Positions 48,813 to 57,626 of a DNA stretch of 64,000 nucleotides are shown here, in pieces. Below the pieces are notes generated by a model, which was given only the letters and a program-made list of their open reading frames with translations, made no database searches and had not been told where the DNA came from. Both the position numbers and the translations under genes were made by a program. The stretch spans positions 4,650,001 to 4,714,000 of the forward strand of contig NZ_CP130713.1 in assembly GCF_030553055.1 (NCBI RefSeq), given 5' to 3'. Numbering within the stretch: the first letter of the stretch is position 1; each line of letters begins with the position of its first letter. The DNA is from Streptomyces sp. XD-27. Lineage in GTDB: Bacteria > Actinomycetota > Actinomycetes > Streptomycetales > Streptomycetaceae.

Positions 48813-48935
48813 CCGAGGACGGCGCCTGGCTCCGCCGTGCCCTCCGCCGTGCCCCAGGGTCCCGCCACGGACGGCCGGAAACGCTGGCGTACGCTGGTCA
48901 AGTCCGTCCGCAACCCCTCCGAAAGGGACGACCCG

Positions 48936-50135
48936 GTGACCGAGACCACTGACCTCCAGTCCGTGCTCGACCGCGCTGCCGCCGGTGGCCGGATCACCCC
49001 CGAGGAGGCGCTCGACCTGTACCGCGGCGCGCCGCTGCACGCCCTGGGCGCCGCCGCCGACGCGGCCCGCCGCCGCCGGTACGCGGGCACCGAGCACATC
49101 GCGACGTACATCATCGAGCGCAACATCAACTACACGAACGTCTGCGTGACGGCGTGCAAGTTCTGCGCCTTCTACGCCGCGCCCAAGGACACCGCCAAGG
49201 GCTGGACCCGCGACCTCGACGACATCCTGCGGCGCTGCGCCGAGACCGTGGAACTGGGCGGCACCCAGATCATGTTCCAGGGCGGCCACCACCCGGACTA
49301 CGGCGTGGAGTACTACGAGAAGCACTTCTCGGCCATCAAGAAGGAGTTCCCGCAGCTGGTCATCCACTCCCTCGGCGCCTCCGAGGTCGAGCACATGGCC
49401 CGGATCTCCGGAGTCTCCGTCGAGGAGGCCATCACCCGTATCCACGCCGCGGGCCTGGACTCGTTCGCGGGCGCCGGCGCCGAACTGCTCCCGGCACGCC
49501 CCCGCAAGGCCATCGCGCCGCTCAAGGAGTCCGGCGAGCGCTGGCTGGAGATCATGGAGGCGGCGCACAACCTCGGCGTCGAGTCGACCTCCACCATGCT
49601 GATGGGCACCGGCGAGACCAACGCCGAGCGGATCGAGCACATCCGGATGATCCGCGACGTGCAGGACCGCACGGGTGGCTTCCGGGCCTTCATCCCGTAC
49701 ACGTACCAGCCGGAGAACAACCACCTGAAGGGCCGCACCCAGGCCACGGTCTTCGAGTACCTGCGCATGATCGCGGTCGCGCGCCTGTTCCTCGACAACG
49801 TCGCGCACATCCAGGGCTCCTGGCTGACCGTCGGCAAGGAAGCGGGCCAACTGACCCTGCACTACGGGGCGGACGACCTCGGCTCGGTGATGCTGGAGGA
49901 GAACGTCGTCTCCTCGGCGGGGGCCCGGCACCGGTCCAACCGACTGGAACTGCTCGACCTCATCCGCAAGGCGGACCGGGTCCCGGCGCAACGTGCCACG
50001 ACGTACGAGCACCTGGTGGTGCACGACGACCCGGCGAACGACCCGGTCGACGACAGGGTCGTCTCGCACCTGTCCTCGACGGCCATCGAGGGCGGTACGG
50101 CCCACCCGGAACTCAAGCTGATCGGCACGAACTGA
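48936..50135 (+). CDS. mqnC: Cyclic dehypoxanthinyl futalosine synthase, radical SAM
   Basis: 399 residues. MqnC cyclises dehypoxanthine futalosine by a radical SAM reaction. The cluster motif is CVTACKFCAFY with Cys70, Cys74 and Cys77. Landmarks IIERNINYTNVC, MFQGGHHPDYGVEYYE, SFAGAGAELLPARPR and GSWLTVGKEAGQLTLHYGADDLGSVMLEENVVSSAG separate it from MqnE. GTG 48936 has GAAAGGG upstream; TACGCT at 48891 is a possible -10 element. Followed by a small amidohydrolase-like gene and menG. Confidence 0.96.
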   Translation: MTETTDLQSVLDRAAAGGRITPEEALDLYRGAPLHALGAAADAARRRRYAGTEHIATYIIERNINYTNVCVTACKFCAFYAAPKDTAKGWTRDLDDILRRCAETVELGGTQIMFQGGHHPDYGVEYYEKHFSAIKKEFPQLVIHSLGASEVEHMARISGVSVEEAITRIHAAGLDSFAGAGAELLPARPRKAIAPLKESGERWLEIMEAAHNLGVESTSTMLMGTGETNAERIEHIRMIRDVQDRTGGFRAFIPYTYQPENNHLKGRTQATVFEYLRMIAVARLFLDNVAHIQGSWLTVGKEAGQLTLHYGADDLGSVMLEENVVSSAGARHRSNRLELLDLIRKADRVPAQRATTYEHLVVHDDPANDPVDDRVVSHLSSTAIEGGTAHPELKLIGTN

Positions 50136-50165
50136 CGTCCCCGACGAGCTGACGCACCCGGCACC

Positions 50166-50804
50166 ATGTTGACGATCCACGCCGCCGACCTGCTCGTGCC
50201 CGGCGCCGGGCACGAGCAGGTGCCCGTGCCCGGTGGGGCGGTCGCGGTCGACGGCGACCGGATCGCGGCGCTCGGCCCGTACGAGGAGGTGGCCGCCGCG
50301 TACCCGCACGCCCGGGTACGGCGCTGGCCCGGCGTCCTCACCCCCGGGCTGGTCCGCGGCGACGCGGCGGGGTTCCTGGAGGCCGCGTACCACCCGGACC
50401 CGCGGGAGGCCGACGTACTGGGCACCGAGCCGGTCACCGGCGAGGCGCTGACGGCGCTCGGGATGACCGATGCCCGGTGGGGCGAGAGCGCGCGGCGCGG
50501 GGTGCAACGGCTGCTGCGGAGCGGCGTCACGGCGGTGGTCGGCCCGTTCACCCGGCCGGAGGTGCGCACGGCGGTGGCGCGGTCCGGCCTGGCACTGCTG
50601 CCCGGGGCGCCCGCCGAGGGCGCCGCGCCGGGTGCGGGTTTCGCGGGGACGCTGGCCGTCGGCGCGCGGGCGGATTTCGCGGTCTTCGCGGTCCCGGCGG
50701 AGGACGCCGTGCCGGTGTCCCTGACGGAGGCGGGGGCGGAGGCAGGGGCGCGGAGCTGCGTGGCGACCGTCCTGGGAGGCCGCCTGCTGCACCGCCGCCG
50801 CTGA
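50166..50804 (+). CDS. Degenerate amidohydrolase-like protein
   Basis: 212 residues, about half a normal amidohydrolase. It keeps the outer beta-sandwich (IHAADLLVPGAGHE, GGAVAVDGDRIAALGPYEEV and, at the end, GTLAVGARADFAVFAVP, CVATVLGGRLLHRRR) but lacks the metal-binding barrel: the usual TPGLVxxHxH is here TPGLVRGDAAGFLEAAYHPD. So hydrolysis by the family mechanism is not expected. It lies between mqnC and menG, where I recall similar proteins in other Streptomyces, so it may have a conserved non-catalytic role. 30 bp after mqnC. Confidence 0.75.
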   Translation: MLTIHAADLLVPGAGHEQVPVPGGAVAVDGDRIAALGPYEEVAAAYPHARVRRWPGVLTPGLVRGDAAGFLEAAYHPDPREADVLGTEPVTGEALTALGMTDARWGESARRGVQRLLRSGVTAVVGPFTRPEVRTAVARSGLALLPGAPAEGAAPGAGFAGTLAVGARADFAVFAVPAEDAVPVSLTEAGAEAGARSCVATVLGGRLLHRRR

Positions 50805-50945
50805 GGCGTGCTCCGAAGGCGTTTTCCCAGTCCCGCGCCTTCCCGGCCGCATACGAACGCAGTCGGGAAGGGCGGGGCCCGGGAGGAGGACCCGGCCCGG
50901 CGACCCGCGCGCTCCCGCGCGTAGCCAAGGGTGAACAATAGGGGC

Positions 50946-51641
50946 GTGACCCGAGCGACCCTGGACAAGCAGCCCCATGAAGTAGCCGCGATGTTCGACG
51001 ACGTCGCGGCCAAATACGACCTGGTCAACGACGTGCTCTCGCTGGGACAGGCCCGCCTGTGGCGCAAGGCGGTGGCGCGCTCCCTCGCCGTCCGCGCGGG
51101 CGAGCGCGTCCTCGACCTCGCCGCCGGCACGGGCACCTCCTCGCTGCCCTTCACGGCGGCCGGCGCCGAAGTCGTCCCCTGCGACTTCTCCTTCGGCATG
51201 CTGCGCGAGGGCAAGCGGCGCCACCCCTCGCTGCCGCTGACCGCGGGCGACGCGACCCGGCTGCCCTTCGCGGACGGGGTCTTCGACGCCGTCACGATCT
51301 CCTTCGGACTGCGGAACGTCCAGGACACGGACCGCGCGCTGCGCGAGATGCTGCGCGTGACCAAGCCGGGCGGGCGGCTGCTCATCTGCGAGTTCAGCCG
51401 TCCGACGTGGGCGCCGTTCCGGACCGTGTACACCGAGTACCTGATGCGCGCCCTGCCGCCCGTCGCGAAGGCCGTGAGCAGCAACCCGGACGCCTACGTC
51501 TACCTCGCCGAGTCGATCCGGGCCTGGCCCGACCAGGCGGGTCTGGCCGGTCGGCTCCAGCAGGCCGGGTGGTCGCGGGTGGCCTGGCGCAACCTCACCG
51601 GCGGCATCGTGGCGCTGCACCGCGCGACGAAGACCGGCTGA
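50946..51641 (+). CDS. menG: Demethylmenaquinone methyltransferase
   Basis: 231 residues. Adds the last methyl group to demethylmenaquinone using SAM. UbiE/MenG landmarks: [27 protein letters not shown] motif [42 protein letters not shown] and the [13 protein letters not shown] loop. GTG 50946 gives the typical [13 protein letters not shown] start. No ribosome site, so possibly leaderless. It completes the menaquinone gene set of this window and precedes a geranylgeranyl-reductase homologue. Confidence 0.95.
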   Translation: MTRATLDKQPHEVAAMFDDVAAKYDLVNDVLSLGQARLWRKAVARSLAVRAGERVLDLAAGTGTSSLPFTAAGAEVVPCDFSFGMLREGKRRHPSLPLTAGDATRLPFADGVFDAVTISFGLRNVQDTDRALREMLRVTKPGGRLLICEFSRPTWAPFRTVYTEYLMRALPPVAKAVSSNPDAYVYLAESIRAWPDQAGLAGRLQQAGWSRVAWRNLTGGIVALHRATKTG

Positions 51642-51677
51642 CGCCGGCCCACTGACGCCTGACGCCCGCCGCTGACG

Positions 51678-51704
51678 CCGGATGCCCGCCCAGGCGGGCT
51701 CCGG
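51678..51704. terminator. Hairpin terminator after menG
   Basis: CCGGA/TCCGG outer arms and GCCCGCC-CA-GGCGGGC inner arms form a 12-bp stem with a one-base bulge. Around it TGACGCC recurs five times (51651-51725). Confidence 0.65.
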
Positions 51705-51821
51705 AACGCCGACCGGCTGACGCCGGTGGGCCGTAGACCCCCCATAGACTGCACTTGTCCCGTGTCCGGGGTGCCCGGCACGTCCTCGTCACTCCGTTAC
51801 CGAGCCTCCGGGAGACCTTTC

Positions 51822-53153
51822 GTGAGCGAGTCCGCATCCGCCGAGAGCGCTTCCGCCGAGACGCTCGGCTCCGAGACGCTCGCCTCCGAGCGCACCGCCG
51901 ACGTCATCGTCGTCGGCGCCGGGCCCGCCGGTTCCACGACGGCGTACTACCTCGCCAAGGCCGGGCTCGACGTCCTTCTTTTGGAGAAGACCGCCTTCCC
52001 GCGCGAGAAGGTGTGCGGCGACGGTCTCACCCCGCGGGCCACCAAGCAGCTCGTCGCCATGGGCATCGACATCTCCGAAGAGGCGGGCTGGCTGCGGAAC
52101 AGGGGGCTCCGCATCATCGCGGGCGGCGTCCGGCTCCAGCTCGACTGGCCGGAGCTGGCCTCCTTCCCCGACTACGGCCTGGTCCGCAAGCGCGACGACT
52201 TCGACGAGCAGCTGGCCCGGCAGGCGCAGAAGGCCGGGGCCCGGCTGTACGAGCGCTGCAACGTGGGCGAGCCGATCGTCGACGACCGTACGGGCCGGAT
52301 CACCGGTGTGCGGGCGAAGCTGGGCGAGGACAAGACCCCGGTCACCTTCCACGCCCCGCTCGTCGTGGCGGCCGACGGCAACTCCACGCGGCTGTCGCTG
52401 GCCATGGGGCTGCACCGCCGCGAGGACCGCCCGATGGGCGTGGCCGTACGGACCTACTTCACCTCGCCCCGGCACGACGACGACTACCTGGAGTCCTGGC
52501 TGGAGTTGTGGGACCGGCGCGGCGCGCAGCCGCGGCTGCTGCCCGGCTACGGCTGGGTCTTCGGGATGGGCGACGGCACCTCCAACGTGGGCCTGGGCGT
52601 GCTCAACACCTCCGCGGCGTTCAAGGAGCTGGACTGGCGCGAGATCCTCAAGGCGTGGTGCGCCTCCATGCCCGAGGAGTGGGGCTACACCCCGGAGAAC
52701 ATGACCGGCCCGATCCGCGGCGCCGCCTTGCCGATGGCCTTCAACCGGCAGCCGCACTACACGCGCGGGCTGCTGCTGGTCGGCGACGCGGGCGGCATGG
52801 TCAACCCGTTCAACGGCGAGGGCATCGCGTACGCCATGGAGTCGGGCCAGATCGCGGCGGACGTGATCGTCCAGGCGCACGCCCGCGCCACACCGGCACA
52901 GCGCGAACTCGCCCTCCAGCGCTACCCGAAGGTCATCAAGGACACGTACGGCGGCTACTACACCCTCGGCCGCGCGTTCGTGAAGCTGATCGGCAACCCG
53001 AAGATCATGAAGCTGGCCACCGAGCGCGGCCTCAGCCATCCGATGCTGATGCGCTTCACCCTCAAGCTGCTGGCGAACCTCACCGATCCGCAGGGCGGAG
53101 ACGCGATGGACCGCGTCATCAACGGCCTGACGAAGGTGGCGCCTCGCTCGTGA
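51822..53153 (+). CDS. Geranylgeranyl reductase family flavoprotein
   Basis: 443 residues. FAD-binding GxGxxG start VIVVGAGPAGSTTAYYLAKAG after a Ser/Ala/Glu repeat (SASAESASAET), then the family marks FPREKVCGDGLTPRA, VVAADGNSTRLSLAMG and LLLVGDAGGMVNPFNGEGIAYAMESGQ. Such enzymes saturate isoprenoid double bonds; the mycobacterial MenJ branch reduces one isoprene unit of menaquinone, and the place beside menG suits that. The link is inferred from synteny. RBS GGGAG before GTG 51822; TAGACT at 51745 is a likely -10 element. Its 3' end overlaps a decayed VOC gene by 35 bp. Confidence 0.88.
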   Translation: MSESASAESASAETLGSETLASERTADVIVVGAGPAGSTTAYYLAKAGLDVLLLEKTAFPREKVCGDGLTPRATKQLVAMGIDISEEAGWLRNRGLRIIAGGVRLQLDWPELASFPDYGLVRKRDDFDEQLARQAQKAGARLYERCNVGEPIVDDRTGRITGVRAKLGEDKTPVTFHAPLVVAADGNSTRLSLAMGLHRREDRPMGVAVRTYFTSPRHDDDYLESWLELWDRRGAQPRLLPGYGWVFGMGDGTSNVGLGVLNTSAAFKELDWREILKAWCASMPEEWGYTPENMTGPIRGAALPMAFNRQPHYTRGLLLVGDAGGMVNPFNGEGIAYAMESGQIAADVIVQAHARATPAQRELALQRYPKVIKDTYGGYYTLGRAFVKLIGNPKIMKLATERGLSHPMLMRFTLKLLANLTDPQGGDAMDRVINGLTKVAPRS

Positions 53154-53576
53154 TGACCGCGAAGGGCGCTCCGTGCGGATCGGCGAGGTGCGCCATCCGC
53201 CCGATGCCCTCCGCGGTCGCGGCGGGTGCCACGACCGTGCCGCCGCGCCGCTGGGCGTCGGCGACGACCGCGTCGCAGTCGGCCACTTCGAAGTAGGGGA
53301 TCCAGCGCGGGCTGCCGCCGGCCGTCAGCGGCACGATGCCGCCGAAGGACGTGTCCCGCCCGCCACCGCCCCGGAACAGCACGGTGTACGGGAGGTCGCC
53401 CATCGGCAGGTCCGTGCTGTCCCAGCCGAACACGGCGCGTTAGAAGGCGCGGGCGGCCTCCCGGTCCGTGGTGTCCAGTCGAAGAGCCCGGTGTAGAAGG
53501 CGGCGGCCGCGTCGACGTCCGGCGCGCCGAGGTCGAGCCAGTTGGGTGCTCCGGGCGTGTAGTCGGTGGTGAGCAT
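53119..53576 (-). pseudogene. VOC (glyoxalase-like) gene with internal deletion and stop
   Basis: From ATG 53576 the sequence reads LTTDYTPGAPNWLDLGAPDVDAAAAFYTGLFDW, the start of a two-domain VOC protein. It then jumps directly to the beginning of domain two (TTDREAARAF, stop, RAVFGWDSTDLPMGDLPYTVLF) and continues to IPYFEVADCDAVVADAQRRG and the C-terminus. So most of domain one (about 120 codons) is deleted, and a TAA replaces the usual Tyr codon of AFYRAVFGW. It cannot make a working protein unless reinitiated at the ATG near 53433. VOC proteins of this shape resemble bleomycin-resistance/hydroxylase relatives. Confidence 0.8.
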
Positions 53577-53777
53577 GAGGGCTTGCTCCTTCCGCGGGTC
53601 GGCGGCGCTTCCGGGTACCCGCCCGGCGGCCCCGTGTCACCTGTCCGGCAGCGGTCGCGGGGCGTGGCCGGGACGGTGATAGTGGGAGAGGGGCGTCGTG
53701 CGCGTCAGCCGCGGCGACACCGGGACCAGGGCCCTCGGGCCGACTGCGCCGCCACGGGCCCGGAGGAGAGGACGACC

Positions 53778-54197
53778 ATGACCACCGCCGCGGACATCAT
53801 GCACCCGGGCGCGCAGTGGATCCCGGCGACGGAGACGCTGGACCGCGCGGCCCAGGTGATGCGGGAGCTGAACGTCGGGGCGCTGCCGATCAGCGACGTC
53901 AACCAGCGCATGTGCGGCATCCTCACCGACCGCGACATCGTCGTGGGATGCGTCGCGGCCGGCCATGACCCGGCCACGGTGACGGCGGGCCAGATGGCCA
54001 AGGGCACCCCGCGCTGGATCAACGCCGACGCCGACATCAGCGAAGTACTGCGGGAGATGGAGACCCACCGCATCCGCCGGCTGCCGGTGATCAAGAACAA
54101 GGAGCTGGTCGGGATGATCAGCGAGGCGGACCTGGTACGGCATCTGTCCGACGCGCAGATCGCGGAGTTCGCCCACGAGATCTACGCCGCGGGTTAG
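53778..54197 (+). CDS. CBS-domain pair protein
   Basis: 139 residues, two tandem CBS domains and nothing else: DIMHPGAQWIPATETLDRAAQVMRELNVGALPISDVNQRMCGILTDRDIVVG and TPRWINADADISEVLREMETHRIRRLPVIKNKELVGMISEADLVRHL. CBS pairs bind adenosine nucleotides and often sense energy state; stand-alone copies in Streptomyces are linked to stress and dormancy. GGAGAGG lies seven bases before the ATG. The 200 bp upstream hold the promoter region; no further gene was found there. A strong terminator follows. Confidence 0.9.
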   Translation: MTTAADIMHPGAQWIPATETLDRAAQVMRELNVGALPISDVNQRMCGILTDRDIVVGCVAAGHDPATVTAGQMAKGTPRWINADADISEVLREMETHRIRRLPVIKNKELVGMISEADLVRHLSDAQIAEFAHEIYAAG

Positions 54198-54237
54198 GGA
54201 CCGGGTCGGGGAGCGACGAGGGACCGGCCGAGGAGCG

Positions 54238-54278
54238 GCGAAGGGCCGCCGCCCCGAGAGGGGACGGCGGCCCTTCGC
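54238..54278. terminator. Very strong bidirectional hairpin, 18-bp stem
   Basis: GCGAAGGGCCGCCG pairs perfectly with CGGCGGCCCTTCGC, and CCCC-GAGA-GGGG extends the stem beyond a one-base bulge. It lies between the convergent CBS and NlpC/P60 genes. Confidence 0.85.
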
Positions 54279-54297
54279 CACAGAAGCACAGAAGCGC

Positions 54298-55122
54298 TTA
54301 CAGAACGCGCACCGCGCCGGTCGGCATGTCGTAGCTCATGTCGCGCACGACGACGCCGCTGCTCGGGTTCTGCGCGCCGATGAACTTGCCGTCGCCGATG
54401 TAGACGGCGACGTGCCAGGCGCTGCCGGAGCTGCCCCAGTAGAGGATGTCGCCGGGCTGCAGGGCGTTCAGCGAGACCTGGGTGCCCACGGTCGACTGGT
54501 CCTGCGACACGCGCGGCAGGGTGATGCCGATCTGCTTGAACGCGGTCATGGTCAGACCGGAGCAGTCGTACGCGGACGGGCCGGTCGCGCCGGACACGTA
54601 CGCCTTGCCCACCTGCCCCTGCAGGAAGCTCAGCAGCGTCGCGACGCTCCCGGTCGCGGACGAGGAGGACGGCACCGAGGGGGAGCCGGTGGAGGGGGCG
54701 GAGAGCGAGGTGCGCTCGGCGGAGCGGGAGGCGCGCTCCTGCGCGGCCTTCTCGGCGCGCCGCTCGGCGGCCTTGCGCTTGGCTTCCGCGGCCTTGGCCT
54801 TCCGTACGGCCTCGGCGTGGGCCTTCTTGGCAGCGCTGCGGGCCTTGTCGGCGGCGTCGTCCTGCTGCGCCTGCAGCTCGTAGCCGAACGCTGCTTCCTC
54901 GGTGGCGGCGGCGGTCTGCGCGGCGGTGGTCGCCAGCGCGTCGCTGACGGTCGGCATCTCCAGCGTCGACTCGGCGGCCGTCTCGGTGGCGTTGGCCTGC
55001 ACCGAGGTGCCGGCCACCGCGAGGGTGAGGATGCCACCGGTCACCCCGGCGCGGAGTGCGCGCGTGGAGGACGCGGCACGGCGGGGCTTCCGGTGGCTGG
55101 GTATGTGTGCGATCGGGGACAT
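54298..55122 (-). CDS. Secreted NlpC/P60 peptidoglycan hydrolase
   Basis: 274 residues. An N-terminal export signal (about 20-45, ending in SVQANA), a long Ala/Lys/Arg coiled-coil region (KKAHAEAVRKAKAAEAKRKAAERRAEKA, about 80-125), a Ser/Pro linker and an NlpC/P60 domain (about 155-274). Catalytic Cys in AYDCSGLTMTAFKQIG, His in AWHVAVYIGDGKFI, and a polar third residue in the following segment. Cleaves peptide stems of peptidoglycan (gamma-D-Glu-diaminopimelate type). No ribosome site precedes ATG 55122. I looked for a ydaO riboswitch upstream, known at other Streptomyces hydrolase genes, and did not find its conserved blocks. Confidence 0.92.
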   Translation of the reverse strand: MSPIAHIPSHRKPRRAASSTRALRAGVTGGILTLAVAGTSVQANATETAAESTLEMPTVSDALATTAAQTAAATEEAAFGYELQAQQDDAADKARSAAKKAHAEAVRKAKAAEAKRKAAERRAEKAAQERASRSAERTSLSAPSTGSPSVPSSSSATGSVATLLSFLQGQVGKAYVSGATGPSAYDCSGLTMTAFKQIGITLPRVSQDQSTVGTQVSLNALQPGDILYWGSSGSAWHVAVYIGDGKFIGAQNPSSGVVVRDMSYDMPTGAVRVL

Positions 55123-55893
55123 GAGTACACGGCTATCAGGGCGCGAAGGTTGAGATCAACAAACGTGGCGTGCGCCACATTTGGCATGTACGCGGCCGGA
55201 ATTCGCCCTCTTCGGCCTCGATCGAGCCGTCGTCCGCCGTGTCCGAAATTCTCGATCATGTGTATACGCATGGCTTTTGGCGCCCCGAACGCGCTGCGTC
55301 ATCGCCTATCACCATCCGGGGTGCCGCGCCAAGGTTTCGCCTGAAATCGAGATCGACAAGTAGTGGGAGCGTGGGATACCTCACGCCGGCCGGGGCCCGT
55401 TCTGGACGCTCGCCGAGGCGCTCTCCGGACGCCCCTCGAGCCTCGGGCGCGCTCGCGCCCCGGTTCACGAGTGGGTGATCCGGGCGCCTCGAAGGGGTCG
55501 GTACCCGCCATCCCCTGCCCGAGTGGCGCCTCAATATCAGTTGACGGCGTCCATCGCGAATTTGCGCGTACCAGTCATTCCTTGATAGGGCCAGACCCCT
55601 CTGACCAGGCATTCCGATGCGAAATGTCACGTCTAGCGATCGCTCGGACACTTCACGTGGAAAGCGGGTCGCTCATCCGACTTCATGATCCTTCGTCAGG
55701 TGGTGGAGATCACAAAGACGTTCCCGTACCCCGTGTCGCAGATCACAGACCGACAGGCATAGGATGCAGGCGAATCGGGCTTGTGAACTGCCTCACATAA
55801 ACACGATCTTCGTGTGGCGGCGCGCTCGCCCGGCGGTCCGCCCCCGCCGCGGCGGGGACCCCACAGTCAGCGTCGACGAAGGGAGCGAGGACG
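55123..55893. other. 771-bp gene-free divergent region between nlpC and nuoA
   Basis: This is the longest non-coding stretch in the window and is less GC-rich than its flanks. It holds an inverted repeat GTGGCG-TG-CGCCAC (55165-55178) near the NlpC/P60 start, and on the nuo side a TAGGAT -10-like hexamer (55760), a Rex-type site (55781), the hairpin ACACGA-TCT-TCGTGT (55801) and a 16-bp CCCCGCCG/CGGCGGGG palindrome (55842-55857) before nuoA. Between 55300 and 55700 I see no gene; long leaders or a non-coding RNA are possible. Confidence 0.6.
55781..55798. promoter_or_regulatory. Candidate Rex operator of the nuo operon
   Basis: TTGTGAA-N4-CTCACAT matches 12 of 14 arm positions of the Rex consensus TTGTGAA-N4-TTCACAA. 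It begins about ten bases after a transcription start predicted from TAGGAT at 55760, so bound Rex would block the polymerase. Confidence 0.7.
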
Positions 55894-56253
55894 GTGAACG
55901 CATACGCGCCCATCCTCGTACTGGGAGCCCTCGGGGCAGGCTTTGCGATCTTCTCCGTCTTCATGGGGTCGATCATCGGCCCCAGGCGGTACAACCGGGC
56001 CAGGCTCGACGCATACGAATGCGGTATCGAGCCGACCCCGCAGCCGACCGGCGGCGGTCGCTTCCCGATCAAGTACTACCTGACGGCGATGCTCTTCATC
56101 GTCTTCGACATCGAGATCGTCTTCCTCTACCCCTGGGCCGTCACCTTCGACGCGCTGGGGCTGTTCGGACTCGTCGAGATGCTCCTCTTCGTGCTCACCG
56201 TCTTCGTCGCCTACGCCTACGTCTGGCGCCGCGGCGGCCTGGAGTGGGACTAG
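55894..56253 (+). CDS. nuoA: NADH-quinone oxidoreductase subunit A
   Basis: 119 residues, three transmembrane helices. The conserved loop RRYNRARLDAYECGIEPTPQPTGGGRFPIKYYLTAMLFIVFDIEIVFLYPWAV is intact, including the Cys and acidic residues near the quinone channel of complex I. GTG start with GGGAGCGAGGA upstream. First gene of the nuo operon; 66 bp separate it from nuoB. Under a probable Rex site. Confidence 0.97.
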   Translation: MNAYAPILVLGALGAGFAIFSVFMGSIIGPRRYNRARLDAYECGIEPTPQPTGGGRFPIKYYLTAMLFIVFDIEIVFLYPWAVTFDALGLFGLVEMLLFVLTVFVAYAYVWRRGGLEWD

Positions 56254-56319
56254 AGGGCGCCGGCGGCTCACACGGATCTCGGCCCACACGGATCTCAAGG
56301 GAGTGAGAGGGCACATCGC

Positions 56320-56874
56320 ATGGGAATCGAAGAGAAGCTGCCGAGCGGGTTCCTGCTCACGACGGTCGAGCGCACGGCGGGGCTGGCGCGGAAGTCCTCC
56401 GTCTTCGGCGCGACCTTCGGCCTCGCGTGCTGCGCTATCGAGATGATGGCCACCGGCGCCGGGCGGTACGACCTCGCGCGCTGGGGCATGGAGGTGTTCC
56501 GCGCCTCGCCGCGCCAGGCCGACCTGATGATCGTGGCCGGCCGGGTCAGCCAGAAGATGGCCCCGGTGCTGCGCCAGGTCTACGACCAGATGCCGAACCC
56601 CAAGTGGGTGATCTCGATGGGCGTGTGCGCCTCGTCCGGCGGCATGTTCAACAACTACGCGATCGTGCAGGGCGTCGACCACATCGTCCCCGTCGACATC
56701 TATCTGCCCGGCTGCCCACCGCGGCCCGAGATGCTCCTCGACGCGATCCTCAAGCTGCACGAGAAGATCCGCACCGAGAAGCTCGGCGTCAACCGCGAGC
56801 AGGCGGCCCGCGAGGCGGAGGAAGCGGCGCTCAAGGCGCTCCCGACGATCGAGATGAAGGGGCTGCTGCGGTGA
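56320..56874 (+). CDS. nuoB: NADH-quinone oxidoreductase subunit B
   Basis: 184 residues. Carries the N2 [4Fe-4S] cluster that reduces menaquinone. Cluster Cys in [39 protein letters not shown] and [12 protein letters not shown] are all present. GGGAGTGAGAGG lies before ATG 56320. The C-terminal helix ([21 protein letters not shown]) is charged. Its TGA overlaps the nuoC GTG. Confidence 0.97.
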   Translation: MGIEEKLPSGFLLTTVERTAGLARKSSVFGATFGLACCAIEMMATGAGRYDLARWGMEVFRASPRQADLMIVAGRVSQKMAPVLRQVYDQMPNPKWVISMGVCASSGGMFNNYAIVQGVDHIVPVDIYLPGCPPRPEMLLDAILKLHEKIRTEKLGVNREQAAREAEEAALKALPTIEMKGLLR

Positions 56875-57626
56875 GCGACTCCAACGGCGCCAACCCCCAG
56901 GGCAACGGCGTGAACCCCGAGAAGGACCTCAACGCCCAGAACCTGCCCGGTCAGCGCGGTGACCACGGCGAGGCGATCCGCGTCCAGCGGGGCATGTTCG
57001 GCGCGAAGAACGGCGGCGACACCTCCGGCTACGGCGGCCTGGTGCGGTCCGTCCGGCTGCCGGGGGCCGCCACCCGCCCGTACGGAGGGTGGTTCGACGA
57101 GGTCGCCGACGAGCTCGAAGGCGCCCTCGACGAACAGGGCCTGGTGCCGTCGAACGCGATCGAGAAGACCGTCGTGGACCGCGGCGAACTCACCTTCCAC
57201 ATCGCCCGCGAGCACCTTCCGCACGTCGCCCGCACCCTCCGCGACGACCCCGCCCTGCGCTTCGAGCTCTGCACCGGCGTGAGCGGCGTCCACTACCCCG
57301 ACGACAAGGGCCGCGAGCTGCACGCCGTCTACCACCTGCGCTCGATCACCCACAACCGGCTGATCCGACTGGAGGTGACCGCGCCCGACAGCGACCCGCA
57401 CATCCCGTCGATCGTCGACGTCTATCCGACCAACGACTGGCACGAGCGCGAGACCTACGACTTCTTCGGCCTGATCTTCGACGGCCACCCGGCGCTCACC
57501 CGGATCATGATGCCCGACGACTGGCAGGGCCACCCGCAGCGCAAGGACTACCCACTCGGCGGCATCCCCGTCGAGTACAAGGGCGCCGAGATCCCGGCTC
57601 CCGACCAGCGGAGGTCGTACAGCTGA
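56871..57626 (+). CDS. nuoC: NADH-quinone oxidoreductase subunit C
   Basis: 251 residues. A polar actinobacterial N-terminus (about 1-60, Asn/Gly/Gln-rich) precedes the 30-kDa subunit fold: [82 protein letters not shown] and the signature [21 protein letters not shown]. Part of the hydrophilic arm next to NuoD. GTG start in the nuoB stop. Confidence 0.96.
   Translation: MSDSNGANPQGNGVNPEKDLNAQNLPGQRGDHGEAIRVQRGMFGAKNGGDTSGYGGLVRSVRLPGAATRPYGGWFDEVADELEGALDEQGLVPSNAIEKTVVDRGELTFHIAREHLPHVARTLRDDPALRFELCTGVSGVHYPDDKGRELHAVYHLRSITHNRLIRLEVTAPDSDPHIPSIVDVYPTNDWHERETYDFFGLIFDGHPALTRIMMPDDWQGHPQRKDYPLGGIPVEYKGAEIPAPDQRRSYS

Noticed and set aside
47619..51620. A 1333-residue open frame on the minus strand opposite the kinase, mqnC and menG genes
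   Set aside because: It is a GC-driven shadow frame with Arg/Gly/Ala-rich translation and no domain, opposite genes with clear families.
55123..55560. ydaO (c-di-AMP) riboswitch before the NlpC/P60 gene
   Set aside because: I looked on the minus strand for the conserved blocks (CGAACCCG, GGGUGAAUC, GACAGCUAACC types) and found none that fit.
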